A stretch of DNA of 64,000 nt, from contig CP136067.1 of NCBI GenBank assembly GCA_032622095.1, positions 133,489,990 through 133,553,989 of the forward strand, written 5' to 3'. Of this stretch, positions 14,001-26,000 are shown in pieces. Numbering within the stretch: the first letter of the stretch is position 1; the number at the start of each line of letters is the position of its first letter. Position numbers and translations under genes: made by a program. Under the pieces are notes generated by a model that made no database searches, had not been told where the DNA came from, and worked only from the letters and a program-made list of their open reading frames with translations. This DNA is from Siphonodentalium dalli. Lineage: Eukaryota; Mollusca; Scaphopoda; Gadilida; Siphonodentaliidae.

Positions 14001-17000
14001 TAATAACCCATGCTAACTATGGGCATGATCCCCATAACAAAAAATAAAAATAAAACCCTCGCTACCTCATCGATTCTCAAAAAAAATTGCCTGAGAATCA
14101 AAACCCTTTTTTTTTGGCCTTATGTATACATTTCCCACATTAACACGTACTGTGTCTTGATGATTTTGCTTACCTGATTTCCAGTTTCTAGCAAACTCCC
14201 TGTCTACGCTGAGCTGATCTGTGTTAGCTTTCAGTCCTCATTGTTGCACTAACATCTTGGCATGCAGATCTAGACACCTGTCATGTTTTTCGATGTGACT
14301 GGTCGCAGAATCTGCTAAAAAAATACCCATTTTCAACCTTTGTGATAGTCTGTTGTCAGGATTATCACCCTGATAAGAATGGGACAGAGTGAAAGCGAAA
14401 ACGTCGGAGCATGCGTTCGGTTGGAGTGTAACCACTTATTAGCTCAACTTACTTTGTAAGTTTGAGCTGTTGGTGTTCGTCGTCCGCGTGTGCGTGTGTC
14501 CGTCAACAATTTCCTTTGGTGCGGGCTACAGGTCGTATTTTAGTGGGATCTTTATGAAATTTGTCATGAATGTTGACATTTACATGTAGATGGGAACGAG
14601 TCATTTTAGGATCATTCGGCCAAGAAACATGGCCGCTGGTGGCCATCTTGGATTTTACTCTTTGCATCACTAAATCCTTTGACACATCCTACAGACCACA
14701 TCTCTGATCCGATCATCACCAAACCTCATATGGATCATCGGGGTGACCTCTAGATGGGAATGAGTCATTTTGGGGTCATTCGGCAAAAAAATATGGCCAC
14801 CAATGGCCATTTTGGATTTTACTCTTTGTATGACTAAATATTTCTACAAAATCCATTAGCATGGGTTATAGAACGATCTGTTTGTTTGATCTTTATGAAA
14901 TTTGTCATGGATGTTGACATTGACATGTAGATGGGAACGAGTCATTTTGGAGTCATTCGGCAAAAAAACATGGCCGCCGGTGGCCATTTTAGAATTTACT
15001 CTTTGCATCACTAAATCCTTTGGCACACCCTACATACCACATCCCTGATCCGATCATTATGAAACTTGTCATGAATGTTGATATTGACATGTAGATGGGA
15101 ACAAGTCATTTTGGGGGTCATTCAGCCAAAAAAACATGGCATGTGGCGGCCATCTTGGATTTCAAAATTGAATCCGTTGACTCGGGGCTACAGGCCGTAC
15201 TGTTTGTCTGATCTTCATAAAATTTTCATTGATGTTGACATTGAGATGAAGATGGGAACGAGTCATTTTAGGATAATTCGGCCAAAAAACATGGCCGCCA
15301 GCGGCCACATTTCAATTAGCACCTTTCCTAATTCCTCCATTTACTGTCAATCATTAAATTATTCCCCGACCTAAATTGAACTACAGTGTCATTGACACTT
15401 TCATCTTTAATCCATGTTAACCCTTTCATGACTGGAACTTTCTGCGAAATCCCTGTGCCAGTGCATTCTCTTATATATGCGAGTCGACCATAGTCGCCTC
15501 GCATATATAAGGGTATGCATTGACCTAACAAATTTCAATTATTTTTTATAATTGTTAAAGAATGTAAGAACAAATTATCAATAATGTAAGAAAAATTATC
15601 AAAAATTATCAAATTGTTTTTATTTAAATGTAAGAAAAAGTGATAGAAAATGATAAAATTGTAAAAAAAAGTCAGAAAAAATGAAAAAATATTGTTCCAG
15701 AATGTAAAAGAAAATTATAAAAAATGTTAAAAATTGTTAGGCCAATGTATTCTCTTATATATGTGAGGCGACCTATGGTTCTGTCATCAGAGGGTTAAGG
15801 CTAATGTAAAAAAAATGCTATATTATCACCCCTCCCGACCCTATTTTTGGATGCCCTCATTTTTTTATTTGGATAAATTTGATGTAAGCCTTTTTCTCAT
15901 GCCTTGGTTTAAAAAAAATTTTATTTCCAAATCAGAATGTCGGAGAGTTATAAACATACAACAGAACATACAATGATACGATAGAATTGGATGAAAGTAT
16001 ACGGAATTAAATTGGACAACAAGCATAATTTAGCATATGACGTTTGTATTTTCTGTTTGAGTTACCTTTATCTCAATTTATCTGGAAATATTGGTGTTTT
16101 CATCTGCCTGGTTAGATCTCAGCCATGCCTGTCATTTGCAGAATGAGGGCCCCAGTGTGTGAATGTAGTTATGCTTTCCCGCATAGCGGGCTATCATCAC
16201 TAAATTTACCCTCTGGGGACGTCATTCTGCTTAGGCCTCTTATATATAGAATTCATAATCGAGGTGATATTTTGTTTCTCTGTAGATCTAGACACCCGAC
16301 TCATGTTTCCCGATGTGACGGGTCGCAGTATCTACTAAACTAAACCCATTCTCAACCTTTGTTGTTAGTCTGTTAGGACTAGTGACCCTGATATGATTGG
16401 GACAAACACAGCTGCAAGAAAAAATCTGGGCCTATTCATATCTAAAATTTCCAAAGTTATGCTTGAGAAAATTGACCTCAGTAAAATTCAAAATACTGAC
16501 TCAATGAGCCCTAGATTAGCTCTCAATGCAATGAATTAAAAAAAAATTCCAGGGGGAGAACCCCCCCACCATCAGCAAGGGGACACACCCTCCCGAACTT
16601 CCCCCGCTCAGGCCTTTGGGATATGCTTTTGGCCTATCATTGCCCGTTAATAGGTGTCCCCAAAAAATCCCTGAATCCTTCACTGCCTAAGTCTTAGCTA
16701 TATAGGTTTCTATTCATGAATATTTTGTTTCCCTGTAGATCTAGACACCCGACTCATGTTTCCCGATGTGACGGGTCGCAGTATCTACTAAACTAAACCC
16801 ATTCTCAACCTTTGTTGTTAGTCTGTCTGGACTAGTGACCCTGATATGATTGGGACAAACACAGCTGCAAGAAACAATCTGGGCCTAAGTCTAAATATAT
16901 TACTATTTATTGAATACTATTGAATATTTTGTTTCCCTGTAGATCAAGACACCCGACTCATGTATCCCGATGTGACGGGTCGCAGTATCTACTAAACTAA

Positions 17001-20000
17001 ACCCATTCTCAACCTGTGTTGTTAGTCTGTCAGGACTAGTGACCCTGATATGATTGGGACAAACACAGCTGCAAGAAAAAATCTGGGCCTATGTCTAAAT
17101 ATATTACTATTCATTGAATACTATTGAATATTTTGTTTCCCTGTAGATCAAGACACCCGACTCATGTATCCCGATGTGACGGGTCGCAGTATCTACTAAA
17201 CTAAACCCATTCTCAACCTTTGTTGTTAGTCTGTCAGGACTAGTGACCCTGATATGATTGGGACAAACACAGCTGCATGAAAAAATCTGGGCCTATGTCT
17301 AAATATATTACTATTCATTGAATACTATTGAATATTTTGTTTCCCTGTAGATCAAGACACCCGACTTATGTTTCCCGATGTGACGGGTCGCAGTATCTAC
17401 TAAACTAAACCCATTCTCAACCTTTGTTGTTAGTCTGTCAGGACTAGTGACCCTGATATGATTGGGACAAACACAGCTGCAAGAAAAAATCTGGGCCTAT
17501 GTCTAAATATATTACTATTCATTGAATACTATTGAATATTTTGTTTCCCTGTAGATCAAGACACCCGACTCATGTTTCCCGATGTGACGGGTCGCAGTAT
17601 CTACTAAACTAAACCCATTCTCAACCTTTGTTGTTAGTCTGTCAGGACTAGTGACCCTGATATGATTGGGACAAACACAGCTGCAAGAAAAAATCTGGGC
17701 CTATGTCTTAGCTATATAGATTTCTATATTTCAATATTTTGTTTCCCTGTAGATCAAGACACCCGACTCATGTTTCCCGATGTGACGGGTCGCAGTATCT
17801 ACTAAACTAAACCCATTCTCAACCTTTGTTGTTAGTCTGTTAGGACTAGTGACCCTGATATGATTGGGACAAACAAAGCTGCAAGAAACAATCTGGGCCT
17901 AAGTCTAAATATTACTATTCATGAATATTTTGTTTCCCTGTAGATCTAGACACCCGACTCATGTTTCACCATGTGACAGTATGAATGTTGAAGATATGAT
18001 ATTGTCTCTAATCGTTATTCATGAATTCATATTTTCAAATATATATGACTTCCGTTGTTGGTTACATGATTTTCCATTCTTTTTGATGACTGCTGAAGAG
18101 TAATAATTCTTTGTACTGGTATTTTCATGTGCAGATCTAGACACCTGTCATGTTTTTCAATGTGACGGATCGCAGAATTTGCTAAATGTATTCCATTCTA
18201 AACCTTTGTGATTATCTGTTGTCTGGACTAATCACACTGATAAGGATGGGACAAACACAGTAAATATAAAACTGAAATGACTAATCTCATTCTTTGATTT
18301 CAAGCATGATGCAGCCACTATTCCTTTGAGATTATGAATGTTTAACTTCCCACATACTATGTAATGTTGTTAATTTGAAACATAAGTTCTGACCATGGCC
18401 ATTTTGGACAAGTTGCCTGGGAAGCAGACACCAGATAATACAAGTGCACAACGATTCCTATTTGGGGGAATTGTTTTAGATAATAAATTCACCAAAACGG
18501 GCCATGTTGAATTTATTAGCTGATCATTTCCTAAGGAAACTACTCTTCAATGAAAGTTAGTTAAGATAGTGTTAAAATGACTTGCCTAATCTGATTCTTT
18601 AACCCTTTGAGTGCCAGGGGCCGATATTATCGGCCCTAAACCTACACAATAAGTCTTAAAGAATATAATAAAATATATTAAAATTGTAAAAAATTGTAAA
18701 AAAAAAAATGTTAGGCCAATGCATTCTCTTATATATGCGAGGCGACCTATGGTCGACTCGCATATATAAGAGAATGCATTGGCACAGGGTATATGGGTTG
18801 ATACAAAAATCGGACCTGGCACTCGAAGGGTTAATTTCATGCATGATCAAGCCACTATTATTTTTTGATATATGAATGCGTATTTTCTCCCTTGCTGACT
18901 AATGTTATCAATTGACATTCTGACTATGGGTCTTCGAAATGCTTTAAAATGTGTTTTATTATTCATTTCTGTTCACGTTTGTTTCCCTGCAGATCTAGAC
19001 ACCTGTCATGTTTTTTTATGTGTCAGGTCGCAGAATTTGCTAAACTAAACCCATCTTCAACCTTTGTGGTCGTCTATTAACCCTTTACCCAACAGAACGC
19101 CCAGAAACGCCCTAACAGCCTAAATTATCTTCGGTCTGTCTCAATAAAACCATGGAAATATGGGTATCATTGGAACCGGCTCATTGAGCACATTGTGATA
19201 GTTACAGTTATGCCCTGTGCCAATGCATTCTCTTATATATGCGAGTCGACCATAGGTCGCCTCGCATATATAAGAGAATGCATTAGCCTAAACAAAACTT
19301 TTTTTTAACACTTTTTACCATTTTTTCTTTAATATGTGTTAAGCCAATGCATTCTCTTATATATGCGAGGCGACCTATGGTCGACTCGCATATATAAGAG
19401 AATGCATTGGCACAGGGCCCTTCTGTTGGGTAAAGGGTTAATAGGGCGATCACCCTGATCCGGATGGGACAAGAAAGAAATTCATACACAAGTCAAGTGT
19501 ATACATGTACATCTCTTAAGATGCATTTGTCAACATTTTTGTAAACAAAAATCTCCAGGGCTAATTCTAGATGCTGGATGTTGTCTTATTTGTGGCATCA
19601 AAATAATATTAGTATACCACCCATGGTCAAGTGGTCCTGAATAGAGTTACAACCCATGGTCAAAAATGATCCGGCTATTGTGCTAATTGCTATGATTCTG
19701 TTAGGGAAAACTGATGCTCTTAACCCTTTGAGTGCCAGGTCCGATTTTTGTATCGACCCATATACCCTGTGCCAATGCATTCTCTTATATATGCGAGTCG
19801 ACCATAGGTCGCCTCGCATATATAAGAGAATGCATTGGCCTAACAATTTTTCATCATTTGTTATTATTTTTTACAATTTTTTACAATTTTAATAATTTTT
19901 TAAAAATCTAAAAAAAAAAAGAGAAAATGTTTTTTATTTTTTTAGGGCCGATTTTACAGACCGTATATTAGGGCCGATGAGATCGGCCCCTGGCACTGAA

Positions 20001-23000
20001 AGGGTTAAGATTTAGTAATATTATTATTTCTGAAGTGTTCGGATAATCTGAACATATCTATGAAAATCCATTAATATGTGTATCAAACATTCCAAGAACT
20101 TAAACCTATCATAGGTCTCCCATAAATTATAAGGCCTAAGCAGAATGAGGTCCACAGAGGCTGAATTTGGTGATGCTAGCCTGCTGTACAGGATATCATC
20201 CCTTAATTCACCCTCTGTGGACCTCATTCTGCAAATGTAAGACTTCCTTACACTGATTCAAGAAGAATCATTTTGGTTGGAAACTTTACAATTAGTGCAA
20301 TAATTTTGATTGTTAATTTTTCACAGTCTGTAAAAGATGCAAAGATCGCCATTTTGACGTGTCCATTTGAGCCTCCAAAGCCAAAGACAAAGAACAAGTT
20401 AGAGATTAGCTGTGTCGAAGATTACCTGAAACTCAAAGATTACGAGACAGAAAAGTTCAATGAGATGATTAAACAGGTTAGTCACAGTGGTTATATATCT
20501 GCTGTTATGCCTTGGATATATATATGGATCAGACATGTTTACTTTCCCAACCTTTGGCGGGATTCTCACAAAAGCCAGCCTTATCTTCGCACACCCATGA
20601 TCGGGAAACAGATTCTCCCGCATTCAATAAAAAACGAAAGACAAATATTTTAGTCCATGGGCTGGTAGGATCCTCAGGCTGTTAGGACCCATCATACACA
20701 CTCCCCCTCCCACTACTAGACTTCTTTAGTATTTTCATGTACACTAATGTGTATTGTTCAGAAAAAAAATTGTTATGTAAGTGATGTCACTTTGATTGGA
20801 TTTTTGACAGGTGACATGTCATTTTGTAGGTATTTGATTACTCTATCGACTGGTAGCAAACAAATTACGGCATCACCAGAGGAGCAATTCCTAGAATCTC
20901 GAATCCTGGCAGTCTTTATTAGAGATTTTGCAGTCTATTGATAATTTTTTGACACTGTTATTTGTATGTGTGGCTGTCCATTATCCTTTCATGCTAAAAA
21001 AAAAAAAATTATTTGTTGAAATCATGGGAATCAAGCCTTAAAATAAGTGGCCGGACACTTGACAAATGTCCCGACGCCGGATTCGCATTTTTCAAATTTT
21101 CCCCAGAAGTCGGACAAACGCTCTTTATTGCTACCATATCAGGAATAGACTACCACGAAACGCTTCTTTTCTGCTNNNNNNNNNNNNNNNNNNNNNNNNN
21201 NNNNNNNNNNNNNNNNNNNNNNNNNNNNNNNNNNNNNNNNNNNNNNNNNNNNNNNNNNNNNNNNNNNNNNNNNNNATATGGTGGTAGCATAAAGGCTTCT
21301 ATTAGTTATATTATAACTTATATACACGTATGTTGATGCAACTGCGACAAACTTTCACATGACTTATATGGATACGCTCACCCCTACATGGTGTTAGTAA
21401 CAGAACAGGGCTCAGAGCAAATGAGGATTTATATAACCTTAGAATTGAGTGTGAAATTGGCAAGCATGTTGTGGTCAGGGTGGGAAAATTTGCAATATTT
21501 AATGTTGTAAAAAATGTGACATTTGAGGAGAGGAACATAACTGGGGGATAATACACCACTATTTGTTTCATTTGGCATTATTTCGGGTGATAAAAAGACA
21601 TGTCAGGCGTACTTATAAAATGTCAGACCATGTCCATTTGGTGCCTGACAAAATGTCACACACACGAATAAAAATTATTTTAAGGCTTGATGGGAATGCA
21701 CCTGGTAGAAATGATATAAAATTTGTAACATATTTTAAACTACACTGAATTGAATCGATTCGCATGGCCCTAAACGTATGCTCTATGACATATATGTGAG
21801 GAAATCATATGTTTTTGTTATACATGTAGGTAAAGGACAGTGGAGCTAACCTCGTAATCTGCCAATGGGGATTCGATGATGAGGCTAACCATCTGTTATT
21901 ACAGAATGAACTTCCAGCTGTCCGATGGGTCGGTGGACCAGAAATTGAGGTATAGTTTATAATCTAGTCTAGAAAATGGATGTTAGAGCGCACATACTCC
22001 TGCAAACCTGGAACTGGTTGCGGGGTTTCACATAACCAAGCCTGAGAATTGTCTGCCGGCCATTTGCAGAATGAGTTCCCCAGAGGGTGAATTAGTGATG
22101 CTACCCCACACAGTGGGCAAACATCACCAAATTCATCCTGTGGGGACTTCATTCTGTATGGCCTCATTTGCTATGGGAGGCCAAGACTCAGATTTAAGTT
22201 ACCAGATGGTGAATATTGTGATGTGCACCCATTGGGCACCTCAATTATGCATTTGTGTCATCTGTCTATTTGGGGATATATAGAATCTTAAACTAAAAAA
22301 GAAAAAGTTTCTAAAGCAACCAAAAACTTGTTAACTTGATAATAAAGACACTTGAAAATAAAGAGAAGATTAGGACTAAGCAGAATGAGGTCCCCTGAGG
22401 GTGAATTTAGTGATGCTAGCCCCTCTGGTGACCTCATTCTGCAAATGTTCAACACCATATTCTCAGGCATGCACATAAACAAGCCCTGTCAACCAATTTT
22501 TACTAGAGTTATAGCCATCTGAAAATCAATGACACAATTATTGTTTTTCTACCATTTTATTCTCAAGTTAACAGGGGGGGGGGGGGGGGGGGGGGCGGAA
22601 AAAAACTGCGGGAAAACAATGTACCGGGGGGTGGGGGGGGGGGGGTACCTAGGCATAAAAAATTTGCATGTAATTTTTTTTCCAAATATGTGTTTCAGAC
22701 TCACAACTTAAATTTTCTCTCATTTTATAGAATATGGATTAACCTTAATATCCAATCATATATACATGAGTAGTACAATCCACCTAAAACAATTTTGGAT
22801 AACCACTGTCTTGGTTTACATGTGATATTGACCCCATTAACCCTCTTAATAATGCCGACTATGTCAGTGTCTACCAGTCGAATGCAGAATTCAACCCTGC
22901 GATCGCTTATCTGGCAAATTTTTACTGCAGAACTATCCCATGTATTCTGATGTATTAAACAATTTCTCCTCCAATGGTATCAGAAAACAGTTATATGCTG

Positions 23001-26000
23001 GTATCTCACTCATCTCATTTGCATCTTTTTCAAAGTCGAGGTAATGACTAGTTGTCATTTTTTAAAGTGCATACAAAGCGTTCGTTGCGATCACCAATAT
23101 ACATGTTTGTACATGTCATGACATCACGAGGTACAAATCTGCGTTTCTACTCTGTTCTACTGGTAGACAATGACCATTTTAGTCATAATAATCTAAACTA
23201 AGTTACCAAGCACCTTCTCGTGAATTGTATGCTCCGGTGTTTTTTTCGGTTTCCGGTCAAACGAGTTGTTGTCTGGCTGGGGTAGATTTGATTTTTCCGG
23301 TGGGGCCGTTGTTTTTTTCGGTTTCCGGTCAAACCGAGTTGTCCGGCTGGGGTAGATTTGATTTTTCTGGTGGGGGGGGGGGGGGGGGGGGGGGGGGGCA
23401 AATGGTCAGTGGAAAAAAACTGCAGTTTTTGCTGTTTTTTGGGGGGGGGGTGGGGGCGGGTACCCAAACGGAAGAAAACAGTTTTTTCCACCCTGTGTCT
23501 GCAGTTTTTTTCCGCCCCCCCCCCCCCCCCCCCCCCCACCCCCCCCCCCCTGAAGTTAACGCTGTCTTTACTGAATGCTCATTGATGAGTAGTTCCCTTA
23601 GGAAATCTTCAGATAATAAGTTCAACAAACGGCCATAGGTTTGTTGAACTTATTATCTAAACATTTACCACCACGGAATTGGAATCCTTCTGCACCTGTA
23701 TTATCTTTCGTTTGTCTGTCGTTTACTCATTTTCCTGAACACCCCCTCCAAATGAATAAAAGACCATTCCAATATATACTTCTATAACTGATGGGAAAAT
23801 CCATTTAGTAAAGAAAGAGTTGAGCTATTGATTACATATCTGTTTTGACCAAGTGTCTTATTGCCTAGGCTTGAGAGCACAGAGAATTTCTGGTGGCTCT
23901 ATGAGCTAACTGGACCAGACACTGTGCAATATCAATGTTAGATGGCTTCCTGATTCCTGACCCAGTCATGAACTGTGGTCGGAGTTGAAGCTGCTTCAAC
24001 ATATTTTTCAATACTCTTTTGTCTTGAAGAATTTTCACAAGAAAAAACGATATAGTGTGTCCAAACGAAGGGTTGATTATTTCCCGTCTTTCTATTTGTC
24101 TTGGGATTTGTGTGTCCTTTGTTTCATGCATCTTGCCATCTGTGGACACAACTTTATCCAAACTTTTAGACCTCTATTATGTGGTCCATGTTCATATATT
24201 GGTATCAGTGCATCTATGAGTGAAAACTTCAGATATATTTTGTTTGATTTATTACCCCTTAATGAATTTGAAATGTTTTGAATATTTTTGATGTCAATTT
24301 TTTTAAAGCTTTGCACATATAATTATATTTGTCAGCATAACAACCTGTCACCTGCGATTGTGACATTGGTTTGAGTCATTTTGACAAAGTTATTGACCTT
24401 TGCCTTTTTTTCGACTCAGAATTGATTGAACATTTACTTTCTGATTTATTGTCTTTTTAGATTTTGTGCCCAATACTTTAACAATGCCTATCCTGTTTGT
24501 ATTCCCAAGTGCACATTGGTGGGGTATCATTTGGCTAGTTTAATATATGGATTTTCATAAATTTTCATTGTTATAATTCGTGTTTTCTTGTATTAGTGTT
24601 AAATTCTGTGTAGATTACCAGTAAGTTCTTTTGATTCGAGTTGCTCAGAGAATTTCTGTCATTGTTTATACGATGAACAGACCAGACACTGTGCGATATT
24701 AAACTCAGTCTGGTCTCTGTGAGTCTCACTGCTTCAGAGCTCTGAGCACGATGACTGGCTGTGACATCTGTAGTGTTGTACTATAGGATGCATCCTGATC
24801 ATAAGGCTACAAGGTGTCCAGTTCTGTGTTCATCATCAGTTTCATACTGATTCGTTCTTGAAAATCAGGAGATAACCTGTTTATTGATCGCTGAGGCCTA
24901 AAAAAAAAATAATGATGTTTCCGGTAACGGTATTCATGTATAATATTTGCCTGTCAGCACACATTCTATAACAGGACACAATGAGCACATTATTGGAAGC
25001 GATAATGAAGCACTGGCTAGTATATTTAATAAAAAAAGATTGCGACATCAACTGACCCTTGTACAAAAGGGTGCCGCCATCTTAACAGTATGTATGTACA
25101 GTAGCAAAAAAAGAGGTTACCATATATTCATTCCTTGTGGTTTTGCTCAGAGAATTTCTGTCATCCTTGTATTATGGGCTGACATTTGTGAAGATTTTTG
25201 TACGTGTTACACATAATTTTGGTCATCTCTTGTATTTTGGGCTGACTTGTGTAAAGGTTAATATATTTTCTAATGAATTGAGTTGCACAGAGAATTTCTG
25301 TCATCGTTTATAGGATGAACAGACCAGACACTGTGCAATATTAAACTCAGTCTGGTCTTATGAGTCTCACTGCTCAGAGCTTTTGAGCATGAACACTGAC
25401 TGTGACATTAGCATTTTTGTACGTGTTACATGGAATTTCGATCATCTCTTGTATTTTCAGCTGACATATGTAAAGGTTAATATATTTTCTAATGATTCGA
25501 GTTGCTCAGAGAATTTCTGTCATTGTTTATACGACGAACAGACCAGACACTGTGCGATATTAAACTCAGTCTGGTCTCTCTGAGTCTCACTGCTCCAGAG
25601 CTCTGAGCACGATGACTGGCTGTGACATCAGCAGCTTTGTAGTGTAGCTCACATATAACACCGGCCTGAAATTTATGTTGTCATATGGTTGGTAGGTGGA
25701 ACGACATTTATGTTGTTTTCAATAGTTTTTTGATGGTGCTGTATTTGCACATACATAGTTGCAAAATCAGCCGACTAAATGAAGAGTATCTATAGTTTTG
25801 TGTAGACTTGGGGGTTTGTGTTAAAATGTTTCACCTTAACCCTACCATAACTGGAGTTTTCTGAATTTTTTTGAAAAACATGTACCAATGCATTCTCTTA
25901 TATATGTGAGGCTCCATATGGGCAACTCGTACATATAAGTGAATGCACTGGCACATGATCTGCTGCATCAGCACAGCTCCTGTCATGAAGGGTTAATACC

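Noticed and set aside
14238-14435. Minus-strand ORF ([22 protein letters not shown]) over the family-1 repeat
   Set aside because: Frame is not kept in the other copies, while RNA stems are; the paired compensatory changes favour a + strand structured RNA.
16282-17980. CRISPR-like regular repeats
   Set aside because: The repeats are 126 bp with a ~78-bp spacer that is itself conserved, in a eukaryotic intron; CRISPR arrays have short repeats and unique spacers.
16260-17990. Interpretation of the family-1 units as tandem protein-coding exons because of the TTTCCCTGTAG acceptor-like string
   Set aside because: All three + strand frames have stops within the unit (for example CTAAACTAA), no donor follows, and base changes preserve stems instead of codons.
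23198-23638. 137-aa (+) and 113-aa (-) ORFs with poly-Gly/poly-Pro
   Set aside because: They are created by G- and C-homopolymers and a tandem duplication; opposite-strand ORFs mirror each other.
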